This document shows, piece by piece, positions 25,337 through 32,677 of a stretch of 42,341 bases of DNA. Each line of letters starts with the position of its first letter. The first letter of the stretch is position 1. Source of the DNA: Oscillospiraceae bacterium (GTDB lineage: Bacteria > Bacillota > Clostridia > Oscillospirales > Oscillospiraceae); assembly GCA_902799075.1 (NCBI GenBank), contig CADBYZ010000040.1, positions 1-42,341 of the forward strand. The letters run 5' to 3'. The position numbers were made by a program, and so were the translations under genes. The notes below the pieces were generated by a model, which was not told the origin of the DNA, ran no database searches, and saw nothing but the letters and a program-made list of their open reading frames with translations.

Positions 25337-26533
25337 ATGCGGAGAAAGAGAACGATTTTTCTGTCGGCACTGCTCTGCCTGTGCCTGTGCCTGACACTTT
25401 CGCAGCTTCGGCCGCCTGAGGCCGAGGCTGAAAGCTATATCGTCAAGGTCCTGGCCACCACGAGCTATACCCCGGTCGCCCTGATGGAGGCAGGCGAGAT
25501 CACCGCCGCCACGAGCACCAACGGCATCTATCTCTACGAGTACGGCTGGTATGAGGCCAGCAGCGGCAACCCCGTCAACGGAAAGTTCGGCGTGCGCCCG
25601 GTGTCTGTGCTCATGACCTTTGCCACCCATGACGGCTACGAATTTGACAGCACCGTCGCCGTCTATCTCAATAACTCCCCCGCCTCCTATGAGGTCAGCC
25701 CGGACCGGCACTACCTGACCCTCACGCGCACTTACGACCCCATGATCTGGAAGCCGTCCGTCATCAAGAACCCCGGTGACGAGTACGTCAACGAGGGCGG
25801 GCTTGCCTCGTTTGTCGCCTCCGCCTCCTATACCGAGGGCTTCCAGTGGTATGCCCACAACCCCGAGACCGGCGAGGTGCAGTCCATTTACGAGATCCCC
25901 AACGCCATCGAGATCTTCTCCGACGGCGAGCAGAGCAGGCTGAACATCTACGCGGTGCCCGCCTGGATGGACGGCTGGGAGATTTATTGCTCCTTTGTTG
26001 GCGCGCTCGGCAGCACCTCTCTGTCTACCCCCGCGACCATCCACGTCAAGGCGCTGGATCCGGCGCTCTATGACATCTACGCCCAGAACGTCCCGCAGGC
26101 CGCGGAGACCCCGGAGCCGACCCCCGAGCCCACGCCTTCGCCGACACCCTCCCCCGAGCCGAGCGCGGAGCCGACACCCGAGCCCACGCCTGAGCCCACC
26201 GCGCCGCCCATCCATGTGCACGAGTTTCCCGAGACCTTCCGCTTCGACGAGCAGCGCCACTGGCGCGAGTGCAGCTGCGGGGAACGCATCGAGCAGGGCG
26301 CCCACACCTTCGTCTGGGAGGTGCAGGAGCCGGCAGCCCGTGACCACGCCGGTACGGAGCGCGGCGTGTGTTCGGTCTGCGGCTATGAGGTCACACGGGA
26401 GCTTCCGTATACGGGGCCGAGTGATCTTGTGCGCTTCGGCACCATCGGCATCGGCGGCCTTGTGGGACTGACTGTGGCGGTGCTGATCGTCGATTCCATC
26501 CGCAGCGCCGTTCGCCGCAAAAACAAGAAATGA
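25337..26533 (+). CDS. Sortase-anchored (LPYTG) surface protein with Cys-His repeat
   Basis: 398 aa. Signal peptide about 1-32 with a Leu/Cys-rich core; an extracellular region of about 220 residues with Ig-like character (EWYAH-type strands, no catalytic motif seen); a Pro-Glu-Thr linker (EPTPEPTPSPTPSP) of about 40 residues; a small module with paired Cys and His (HVHEF, RHWRECSCGE, GVCSVCGYE) common in clostridial surface proteins. Last comes the wall-sorting signal: ELPYTG, hydrophobic helix, and RRKNKK tail. A sortase would link the Thr of LPYTG to peptidoglycan. ATG 25337 follows GGGAGG. Its stop overlaps the K+ channel ATG (ATGA). Function unknown; adhesion is one option. Confidence 0.85.
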   Translation: MRRKRTIFLSALLCLCLCLTLSQLRPPEAEAESYIVKVLATTSYTPVALMEAGEITAATSTNGIYLYEYGWYEASSGNPVNGKFGVRPVSVLMTFATHDGYEFDSTVAVYLNNSPASYEVSPDRHYLTLTRTYDPMIWKPSVIKNPGDEYVNEGGLASFVASASYTEGFQWYAHNPETGEVQSIYEIPNAIEIFSDGEQSRLNIYAVPAWMDGWEIYCSFVGALGSTSLSTPATIHVKALDPALYDIYAQNVPQAAETPEPTPEPTPSPTPSPEPSAEPTPEPTPEPTAPPIHVHEFPETFRFDEQRHWRECSCGERIEQGAHTFVWEVQEPAARDHAGTERGVCSVCGYEVTRELPYTGPSDLVRFGTIGIGGLVGLTVAVLIVDSIRSAVRRKNKK

Positions 26534-27321
26534 GAAAACGCCTGTTTGAGATCATAGAGGCCGACGATCTCGCCGACGGGTATGACCCAGCCAGCACCAT
26601 TTATGACGCTGTGATGATCGTGCTCATCGTGCTGAGCCTGCTGCCGCTGACCGTGAAGGCGGACCCGCCGATCTACACGCTGTTTGAGCGCGTGACGGTG
26701 GCGGTCTTCACGCTGGACTATCTGCTGCGCTGGGCGACCGCCGACTACAAATTCCGGCAGAGCGGCCTTGCGCCCTTCCTGCGCTACCCCTTTTCCCCCA
26801 TGGCGATCGTGGACCTGCTGAGCATCCTGCCGACGCTGATGATGATCCACCCCGCCTTCCGCCTTCTGCGCGTGATGCGGCTTCTGCGGGCGCTGCGGGT
26901 TTTGCGGGTGATCAAGGTCGTGCGCTACTCCGGCACGATCCGCATCCTCTCCGAGGTGCTGCGCGAGTCGAGGCAGCCTCTGGCCGCGGTGCTGAGCCTC
27001 GCCGCCGGGTATATCATCCTCTCGGCGCTGGTGATGTTCACGGTGGAGGCCGAGTCCTTCGACAATTTCTTCGAGGCCGTCTACTGGGCCACGATGTCCC
27101 TGACCACGGTGGGCTACGGCGACATCTTCCCCGTCACCACCACCGGCCGGGTCGTCACGATGTTCTCCTCCCTCATGGGCATCGCCATCATCGCCCTGCC
27201 CTCCAGCATCATTACCGCAGGCTATATCCGGGCGCTCAATCGGCGTATGGAGCCCCAGGGCACCCATGTGGAAATGCTCCCGACGCCTCAGATCAACACT
27301 GAAAAGACGGAAAAGATTTAG
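26530..27321 (+). CDS. Voltage-gated potassium channel (six-helix, Kv type)
   Basis: 263 aa. Six membrane helices: S1-S3 within about 25-115; S4 with an Arg every third or fourth residue (RLLRVMRLLRALRVLRVIK, about 116-135); S5; a pore loop with the selectivity filter TTVGYGD (about 196-202); and S6. A short cytoplasmic tail lacks a TrkA/RCK domain. It forms a tetrameric K+ pore opened by depolarisation. It is translationally coupled by ATGA overlap to the LPYTG protein, an unusual pairing. A terminator hairpin overlaps its stop codon. Confidence 0.92.
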   Translation: MRKRLFEIIEADDLADGYDPASTIYDAVMIVLIVLSLLPLTVKADPPIYTLFERVTVAVFTLDYLLRWATADYKFRQSGLAPFLRYPFSPMAIVDLLSILPTLMMIHPAFRLLRVMRLLRALRVLRVIKVVRYSGTIRILSEVLRESRQPLAAVLSLAAGYIILSALVMFTVEAESFDNFFEAVYWATMSLTTVGYGDIFPVTTTGRVVTMFSSLMGIAIIALPSSIITAGYIRALNRRMEPQGTHVEMLPTPQINTEKTEKI

Positions 27322-27338
27322 GGTCTTTTCCGTCTTTT
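27303..27338 (+). terminator. Rho-independent terminator of the K+ channel operon
   Basis: GACGGAAAAGA (27306-27316) pairs with TCTTTTCCGTC (27324-27334), followed by TTTT; the stem includes the last codons of the channel gene. Confidence 0.85.
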
Positions 27339-27341
27339 GTC

Positions 27342-27368
27342 ATATCCGTCCCCGGACGGGCATAGAGT
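27342..27368 (+). promoter_or_regulatory. Candidate sigma-E (sporulation) promoter of yabP
   Basis: ATATC (27342-27346), 14-base spacer, CATAGAGT (27361-27368) resembles the sigma-E pattern (ATA-type -35, CATACAnT-type -10). yabP and yabQ belong to the sigma-E regulon in Bacillus subtilis. No sigma-A promoter is seen in the gap. Confidence 0.55.
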
Positions 27369-27386
27369 GATTGCGGGGGTGAGAGT

Positions 27387-27671
27387 ATGGCTTATGAACA
27401 GGCGCCCAGGCAGACGACCAAGGAGCACAGCCTGAACATGCTGAACCGGGAGAAGCTGAGTTTGACAGGCGTACAGGACGTGAGCGGCTTTGACGAGAGT
27501 CTGATCGTGCTGGTGACAAGCCTCGGGCCGCTGACCATACGGGGCGAGGGGCTGCACATCGACCGCATCGATCTCAACGCCGGGCAGCTGGATGTGCGCG
27601 GCAAGGTCAGCGATCTGAGCTACGAGGAACCGGCGCGCGAGGGCGGCTTCTGGTCGCGGCTGTTCGGCTGA
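27387..27671 (+). CDS. yabP: Sporulation protein YabP
   Basis: 94 aa, family length. Small beta-strand-rich protein needed at an intermediate stage of sporulation. The conserved core HSLNMLNREKLSLTGVQDV, SLIVLVTSLGPLTIRGEGLHI and LNAGQLDVRGKV is visible. ATG 27387 has GGGGGTGAG upstream. Its stop directly abuts the yabQ ATG. Synteny yabP-yabQ-divIC-yabR is conserved through the Firmicutes, which makes the call firm. Confidence 0.93.
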   Translation: MAYEQAPRQTTKEHSLNMLNREKLSLTGVQDVSGFDESLIVLVTSLGPLTIRGEGLHIDRIDLNAGQLDVRGKVSDLSYEEPAREGGFWSRLFG

Positions 27672-28052
27672 ATGGAGCTGAGCATCCGAGCGCAGGCCCT
27701 TTCGCTGGGACTGGCCCTTTCGCTTGGCGCGGGGCTCGGGCTGCTGTACGATCTGCTGCGCCCCATACGGCGGCACGGCGGCGGCTCCGTCTGGGACGCG
27801 CTCTTCTGCCTGTGTGCGGCAGCCGCCGCCTTTCTCTTCGCCATGCGCGCGCCGAGCGGCGTGTTCGGCAGCGGCGAGGTGCTGCTGTCGCTTTTCGGCC
27901 TGCTGCTCTACTTTCAGCTGCTGAGCCCGGTATTACTTCCAGTATTTGTAAAACTCGACCGCCGGATTGGAGCAATCTGGATAATTACTCAAAACGCAGG
28001 AAAAAAAGTTCTTTTTTCTGCAAAAAAACTCTTTCAAAATTCGCCGGAATGA
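27672..28052 (+). CDS. yabQ: Spore cortex biosynthesis protein YabQ
   Basis: 126 aa. Membrane protein required for spore cortex formation. Hydrophobic helices at about 5-27, 42-60 and 68-95 with the family's GLGLLYDLLRPIRR motif after helix 1, and a basic C-terminal tail. It begins immediately after the yabP stop with no spacer; its ribosome binding site would lie within the yabP end. Confidence 0.88.
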   Translation: MELSIRAQALSLGLALSLGAGLGLLYDLLRPIRRHGGGSVWDALFCLCAAAAAFLFAMRAPSGVFGSGEVLLSLFGLLLYFQLLSPVLLPVFVKLDRRIGAIWIITQNAGKKVLFSAKKLFQNSPE

Positions 28053-28123
28053 TATATGATGTGGGAGTGTTCACGCGGTAGGTAATTTGCTCTGTGAGCG
28101 CCCCTGCGCGTGAAAGGACAGCC

Positions 28124-28414
28124 ATGGACGCAAAGGAAACCCTGATCCGAATCGTATTGCCGACACTGCTGGTTTATGCAGCGCTGTGCCTCGCCTCGGC
28201 AAGGCGGGAGCTGCATACGGCCGATGCCGTGGAAGCCTCGCTCCGCCTCAGGCTTGAGACGATCGAGCAGGAAAATCTTGCGGTGGGCGAAAAGCTCACA
28301 GAGGGCTGGAGCGCGGAAGAGCTGGAAGCGCTTGCGCGGGAGAGGCTGGGCCTCGTCCTGCCGGGCGACCGGATCTACCGCTTCAAAACGGACGGTCGGG
28401 AGCAATTGGGCTGA
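28124..28414 (+). CDS. divIC: Septum formation initiator DivIC/FtsB
   Basis: 96 aa. Bitopic division protein: membrane helix at about 8-24, heptad-like coiled coil at about 30-62, then the conserved LARERLGLVLPGDRIYRF end typical of DivIC/FtsB. It sits in the conserved position after yabQ. I chose ATG 28124 (AAAGGACA upstream); a GTG at 28094 in frame has no clear binding site. Confidence 0.85.
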   Translation: MDAKETLIRIVLPTLLVYAALCLASARRELHTADAVEASLRLRLETIEQENLAVGEKLTEGWSAEELEALARERLGLVLPGDRIYRFKTDGREQLG

Positions 28415-28479
28415 ACCGGCACAGCAGCGGGGTCCGGCCTTTCCGGACAGAGCTTGAATAGAGACAGAGAGGGAAATCC

Positions 28480-28926
28480 ATGGATTGGGAAATCGGCGAA
28501 ATACTCGAGGGTAAGGTCAGCGGTATCACCAAGTTTGGGGCTTTTGTCGCGCTCCCCGGCGGCAAGAGCGGTCTTGTGCACATCTCTGAGGTGGCCAACG
28601 CTTTCGTCAGCGATGTCAGCGAACATGTACAGGTCGGGCAGACCGTGAAGGTCAAGCTCCTGAGCGTCACGCCCGAGGGAAAGATCAACCTTTCGATCAA
28701 GCGCGCCCTGCCCGAGCAGCCGCGTACCGATGTGCGAGCGAAGCGGCCGGAGGCGCCGCTGCAGACCGCAAGCTCCCCGCGCGTGCCCCGCAATGTCCCG
28801 CCCGCCGCGGAGACCAGCGGGAACCAGGAGTTTGAAGACAGGCTCAAGAAATTCATGCAGGAGTCGGACAGCCGCATCGCCGACAGCCGCATGTATGCCG
28901 AGCACAAGCAGCGCCGCAGAAGATAA
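28480..28926 (+). CDS. yabR: S1 RNA-binding domain protein (YabR family)
   Basis: 148 aa. One S1 OB-fold domain (residues 1-72): GEILEGKVSGITKFGAFV, GLVHISEVANAFV, VGQTVKVKLLSV, GKINLSIKRA. It is followed by a Pro/Ala-rich linker and a charged helical tail (about 108-148) ending RRRR. Likely binds RNA or ribosomes; related to general stress protein 13 and PNPase S1 domains. GAGGGA precedes ATG 28480. Last gene of the cluster, with a strong terminator. Confidence 0.9.
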   Translation: MDWEIGEILEGKVSGITKFGAFVALPGGKSGLVHISEVANAFVSDVSEHVQVGQTVKVKLLSVTPEGKINLSIKRALPEQPRTDVRAKRPEAPLQTASSPRVPRNVPPAAETSGNQEFEDRLKKFMQESDSRIADSRMYAEHKQRRRR

Positions 28927-28928
28927 AC

Positions 28929-28975
28929 ACAGCGCCCGGACGTTCCTGACAGGAGCGTCCGGGCGCTGTCTTTTT
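28929..28975 (+). terminator. Strong terminator after yabR
   Basis: A 14-bp perfect stem ACAGCGCCCGGACG/CGTCCGGGCGCTGT followed by CTTTTT. The T-tract touches the 3' end of the convergent membrane-protein gene. Confidence 0.9.
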
Positions 28976-29375
28976 ATGTTTTCCGGTAAAGCGTATAGCC
29001 GCAGCGGCAGCTGATGTGGATCTTCCCCTTGTGCCGGGGCACACGCAGCCACTTCCCGCATGAGGGACACTTGAAATATTTGTAGTCCCTGCGGTTATGG
29101 ACGCGGTCCCTCCAGGCGGCGAAGGCGTACTTTTTCTTCTCGATCCAGCGGAGCAGGAGCCGGTTTTCCGCCTCCCGCATGGGAAGGTTCCGGGAGAAGG
29201 CGCGGACAAAGGCGAGGATCAGGCCCATGAGCCCGAAGGAGCTCAGAAGCGAGCCGATGCCGCCGCCGAGGAAGGCCGACAGCCCGAGCAGCACGATGCC
29301 CGCCCAGAACAGGAGCTTGGACAGCTCGTCCATCCCCTGCCGCCCTGTGAAGATCTGACGCAGTTTTTCTTTCAT
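28974..29375 (-). CDS. Membrane protein with C-terminal zinc ribbon, unknown function
   Basis: 133 aa. Two hydrophobic helices (about 22-42 and 45-62) and a soluble C-terminal part with Cys pairs CPSCG and CRCG (about 103-128) that form a zinc-ribbon-like site. I chose ATG 29375 because AAAGGTG lies 6 bases upstream; an in-frame GTG three codons earlier overlaps that site. I do not recognise a named family. It is monocistronic and convergent with yabR. Confidence 0.75.
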   Translation of the reverse strand: MKEKLRQIFTGRQGMDELSKLLFWAGIVLLGLSAFLGGGIGSLLSSFGLMGLILAFVRAFSRNLPMREAENRLLLRWIEKKKYAFAAWRDRVHNRRDYKYFKCPSCGKWLRVPRHKGKIHISCRCGYTLYRKT

Positions 29376-29495
29376 GTCGTTCACCTTTGTTTATGATTAC
29401 TGTGCCATATTTTAGGAAGCCGCGACGCCGCTGTCAAGAGCGGGGCAAAATTGTTTACAAATTCAACACAAGCACCGATTGCCTTCAAAAAATCC

Positions 29496-29524
29496 TTGAC
29501 AATCAGCATGTATAATTATATAAT
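29496..29524 (+). promoter_or_regulatory. Promoter of the T-box leader
   Basis: TTGACA (29496-29501), 17-bp spacer, TATAAT (29519-29524): consensus in both hexamers. Confidence 0.9.
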
Positions 29525-29530
29525 CCTTGT

Positions 29531-29818
29531 CAATAATTGTATACAGCCCAAAGGCATTGATGGAGAGGGCCCGGCGGCCCGGTTTTCAGAGAGTCTGCGT
29601 TTGCTGCGAGCAGATAGCGAAGCCGCCCCATGGTCTGTCACTCCGGAGCCGGAGCGCAGAAAGCGCGGGTCTGCCCCGCGTGAGTAGAGCCTCCCGTGAA
29701 GCCGCGTAAGAGCCAAAGCGCTTGACAGAGCGCTGAGCGGCGTCCCATCGGGACGCAACAGGGGTGGTACCGCGATGTGTTTACGTCGTCCCCGGTCTTT
29801 GAACCGGGGCGTTTTTTT
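29531..29818 (+). promoter_or_regulatory. T-box riboswitch (probable tRNA-Val sensor)
   Basis: The T-box sequence AGGGGTGGTACCGCG is at 29760-29774. The stem I distal part CAGAGAG-TCTGC-GTTTGCTGCGA-GCAGA is at about 29587-29617, and the usual CACTCCGGAGC follows the specifier region. The intrinsic terminator (CCCCGGT/ACCGGGG plus seven T's) is at 29790-29818. My best reading of the specifier is GTC (valine) in TGTCACTCCGGAGC near 29639. The antiterminator bulge TGGT expects discriminator base A73, which tRNA-Val has and tRNA-Cys (the TGT alternative) does not. The AGTA/GAA loop-E motif normally beside the specifier is not evident, so the specificity is uncertain. Uncharged tRNA would turn on the downstream gene. 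Confidence 0.88.
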
Positions 29819-29842
29819 ATCCATTCAAGGGAGGAAACAAGC

Positions 29843-32125
29843 ATGGCAAAGATGGCAGATTTGGAGTACAAGATCCACGAGATCACCGACCGTATCCGCG
29901 AGCTGCGCAGCATTCTCGGCATTTCCGAGGAGGAGATGGCGTCACGCCTCGGCATCACGGTCGAGGACTACCAGGGCTATGAGGCCGGGGAAGAGGAACT
30001 GAACTTTGCCTTCCTCTACACCTGCGCTCAGATTTTGAACGTCGACGTGACCGAGCTTATCGAGGGCGTCACGCCGAGGCTTTCCAGCTACATCCTCACC
30101 CGCAGCGGCGAGGGGCGGCGCGTGGAGCAGGCCCACGGCATGACCTACTATAACCTCGCCTACAAGTTCCGCCGCCGCATCGCGGAGCCGCTGTTTGTCC
30201 ACAGCGTGTTCAGCGAGGCATCCCAGCTGCGCCCCATCGAGGTCACCACCCACGAGGGACAGGAGTTCGACATCGTCATCCGCGGCTACCTCAAGATCCA
30301 GCTCGGCCAGCACACGGAGATCCTCGGCCCCGGCGACACCATTTACTTTGACTCCACCACGCCTCACGGCATGATCGCCACCAACGGCTCGGACTGCGAC
30401 TTCTACGCCATCGTGCTCACGCCCGAGGAACAGCTGGAGCCCCAGCCCGCCGCCGAGCCCGCCATCACCGCCGTGCGCGAGGCGGGGCGCCGCCGCATTT
30501 ACGAAAACTTCATCACCCCCATCGAAGACGGGCGCGACATGCTGCGCTCTGTGCGCTTTGAAAACGCGGACCGCTTCAACTTTGCCTTCGACGTGGTGGA
30601 CGCCCTCGGCGAGCAGCAGCCGGAGAAGCTGGCGCTTTTGCATGTGGACCGCTACGGAAAGGAGACGCGCCTGACCTTCGGGCAGATGCGCAAGATGAGC
30701 GCCCGGGCCGCCAACTATTTCCGCGCCCTCGGGATCAAAAAGGGCGACAAGGTGATGCTGGTGCTGCGGCGCAACTGGCAGTTCTGGCCCATCCTGGTGG
30801 GGCTTGAAAAGCTCGGCGCGGTGGCCATCCCGGCGGTGGATCAGCTTCTGGAAAAGGACTACCTCTACCGCTTTGAGGTCGCGCACATCTCCGCCATCAT
30901 CTGCACCGCCGACGGCGACAGCACCCGGCAGGCGGCTCCCGCCATCGAGAAATACGGCAAGATCGAGACCAAAATCGTCACCAACGGCGAGGTCGAGGGC
31001 TGGCGCAGCTTCGATACGGAGTACGAGCTGTACTCCAGCCGCTTCACCCGCACCGAGGACTGCATCTGCGGCGACGATCCCATGATGATGATTTTTACCT
31101 CCGGCTCTACGGGCTACCCGAAGCTTGCGGCCCACAACTGCAAGTATCCGCTGGGCCAGTTCGTCACGGCCCGCTACTGGCACTGTGTGGACCCGGACGG
31201 CCTGCACCTGACCATCTCCGACACCGGCTGGGCCAAGGCCATGTGGGGCAAGATCTTCGGCCAGTGGCTGTGCGAGGCGGCGGTTTTCGTCTACGACTTC
31301 GACCGCTTCAACGCCGACGAGATCATGCCCATGTTCAAGAAGTACAACATCACCACCTTCTGTGCTCCCCCCACCATGTACCGCTTCTTCATCAAGCAGG
31401 ATCTGAGCAAGTACGATTTAAGCTCCATCAAGCACGCCTCCACCGCGGGCGAGGCCATGAACCCCGAGGTCTTCAACCGCTTCCGCGAGGCCACCGGTCT
31501 TTCCATCATGGAGGGCTTCGGCCAGACGGAGACCACCGTCGTCATCGGCAACTTTGTCGGGATGGTCCCGAAGATCGGCGCCATGGGCAAGCCCAATCCC
31601 CAGTACGATGTGGAGCTCATCACCCCCGAGGGAAATCCCGCTCCCGCCGGCGAGGTGGGCGAGATCTGCATCTTCACCGGCGACGGCGCGCCTTGCGGCC
31701 TCTTTGCCGGGTACTTTGAAAACGAAGAGGAGACAAGCGCCTGCTGGCACGACGGCTACTACCACACGGGGGACCTCGCGTGGCAGGACGAGGACGGCTA
31801 TTACTGGTACGTTGGCCGCGCGGACGACGTGATCAAATCCTCCGGTTACCGCATCGGGCCGTTCGAGATCGAGAGCGTGATCATGGAGCTGCCCTACGTG
31901 CTCGAGTGCGGCGTATGCGCCGTGCCGGACGAGATCCGCGGCCAGGTGGTCAAGGCCGCCATCGTGCTCGTCAAGGGCAAGGAGGGCACGGAGGAGCTCA
32001 AGAAGGAGATCCAGAACTACGTCAAGCACCGCACCGCGCCCTACAAGTACCCCCGCATTGTGGAGTTCCGGGAGGAGCTGCCCAAGACCACCAGCGGCAA
32101 GGTGATCCGCAGCAAGCTGAAATAA
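29843..32125 (+). CDS. Fusion of XRE helix-turn-helix, cupin and AMP-forming acyl-CoA synthetase (760 aa)
   Basis: Domains: XRE-type HTH at about 16-70 (LGISEEEMASRLGITVEDYQ), cupin at about 120-190 (GQEFDIVIRGYLKIQ, PGDTIYFDSTTPHGM), then an adenylate-forming acyl-CoA synthetase at about 215-760. The synthetase has the P-loop MMIFTSGSTGYPK (about 412-424), YYHTGDLAW (about 637), GRADDVIKSSGYRIGPFE, and the catalytic Lys in PKTTSGKVIRSK. It activates a carboxylic acid with ATP and CoA; the sequence resembles acetate/propionate or medium-chain ligases, and the acid is not fixed by the motifs I can read. The HTH and cupin suggest DNA binding and ligand sensing in the same chain. ATG 29843 follows GGGAGG after the T-box terminator. 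A valine T-box would fit a branched-chain acid such as isobutyrate (inference). Confidence 0.9.
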   Translation: MAKMADLEYKIHEITDRIRELRSILGISEEEMASRLGITVEDYQGYEAGEEELNFAFLYTCAQILNVDVTELIEGVTPRLSSYILTRSGEGRRVEQAHGMTYYNLAYKFRRRIAEPLFVHSVFSEASQLRPIEVTTHEGQEFDIVIRGYLKIQLGQHTEILGPGDTIYFDSTTPHGMIATNGSDCDFYAIVLTPEEQLEPQPAAEPAITAVREAGRRRIYENFITPIEDGRDMLRSVRFENADRFNFAFDVVDALGEQQPEKLALLHVDRYGKETRLTFGQMRKMSARAANYFRALGIKKGDKVMLVLRRNWQFWPILVGLEKLGAVAIPAVDQLLEKDYLYRFEVAHISAIICTADGDSTRQAAPAIEKYGKIETKIVTNGEVEGWRSFDTEYELYSSRFTRTEDCICGDDPMMMIFTSGSTGYPKLAAHNCKYPLGQFVTARYWHCVDPDGLHLTISDTGWAKAMWGKIFGQWLCEAAVFVYDFDRFNADEIMPMFKKYNITTFCAPPTMYRFFIKQDLSKYDLSSIKHASTAGEAMNPEVFNRFREATGLSIMEGFGQTETTVVIGNFVGMVPKIGAMGKPNPQYDVELITPEGNPAPAGEVGEICIFTGDGAPCGLFAGYFENEEETSACWHDGYYHTGDLAWQDEDGYYWYVGRADDVIKSSGYRIGPFEIESVIMELPYVLECGVCAVPDEIRGQVVKAAIVLVKGKEGTEELKKEIQNYVKHRTAPYKYPRIVEFREELPKTTSGKVIRSKLK

Positions 32126-32131
32126 ACGGGA

Positions 32132-32522
32132 CAAATCGAGCAGGAGGGGCTGTATAGGCCCCGACCTCTCACACCACCGTGCGTACCGTTCGGTACACGG
32201 CGGTTCAAGCGCATAAGTGCAGAGACTCGTACCGGTCAAGGATACTGCAGTATCCGGCCTGTGCGAGTCTTTTGCTGGATATGGCCCTATTGACGCTGGC
32301 GTGCTTAGCACAGCGCCAATAGGCTTTTCGGGAATAGGCAACCGCACAAGCCCGCCAGTCCGGAAGTCCAAGTTTCATCAAATTCTTTACTCTTGTTCTC
32401 GGAAGTTTCCACTGCTTCCAGATATACATACGGAAACGACGGCGCAGCCATTCGTCCCAACTTTTCATTTTGTTTCGCATACTCGCTGTGTAGAAGCAGC
32501 CAAGCCATCCACGGATAATGTG
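32132..32522 (-). mobile_element. 3' fragment of a group II intron
   Basis: Minus strand. The C-terminal end of the intron reverse transcriptase is followed by a domain V hairpin (32165-32206: GAACCGCCGTGTACCGAACG and its pairing arm, ending GTGAGAGG), and a domain VI hairpin (GGGGC-CTATACA-GCCCC, about 32143-32160). The 5' half of the intron is missing; homology stops at about 32520, where another gene fragment begins. It cannot splice or move by itself. Confidence 0.85.
32205..32522 (-). pseudogene. ltrA: Group II intron reverse transcriptase/maturase, C-terminal fragment
   Basis: The frame reads HIIRGWLGCFYTASMRNKMK, SWDEWLRRRFRMYIWKQWK and RVKNLMKLGLPDWRACAVAY, the GIIM (maturase) end of LtrA-type proteins, and stops at 32205. 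The polymerase domains are absent. The ATG at 32480 is internal. Confidence 0.85.
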
Positions 32523-32615
32523 CTGACAGACTGCGAGACCTTCTGCTATGCCTTCAAACTTGGAGCCAAGATCATGTTGGACGTGCTGACTGAGGGTGAA
32601 ATGAAAGAAATCTGA
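32520..32615 (+). pseudogene. C-terminal fragment of a small protein (DUF6809-like), copy 1
   Basis: The last 31 codons (VLTDCETFCYAFKLGAKIML, VLTEGEMKEI) end at TGA 32613-32615. A near-identical copy lies at 37988-38083. The upstream part is replaced by the group II intron fragment. The family name is from memory and uncertain. The region 32520-32619 is one half of a roughly 100-bp direct repeat. Confidence 0.55.
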
Positions 32616-32626
32616 GTCATATCAGA

Positions 32627-32662
32627 ACACAAGGGCAGGAGCTTCGGCTCCTGCCCTTGTGT
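32627..32662. terminator. Strong hairpin terminator downstream of the OYE-like gene
   Basis: A perfect 16-bp stem (ACACAAGGGCAGGAGC and its complement) with a TTCG loop, 15 bases after the stop of the minus-strand oxidoreductase. No long T-run on the minus side; GTTTTTCG follows on the plus side. Confidence 0.75.
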
Positions 32663-32677
32663 TACAGTTTTTCGTAT

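Noticed and set aside
29777-29842. Upstream ATG at 29777 as the start of the HTH-cupin-ligase protein
   Set aside because: It would be encoded inside the T-box antiterminator/terminator; GGGAGG before ATG 29843 marks the real start.
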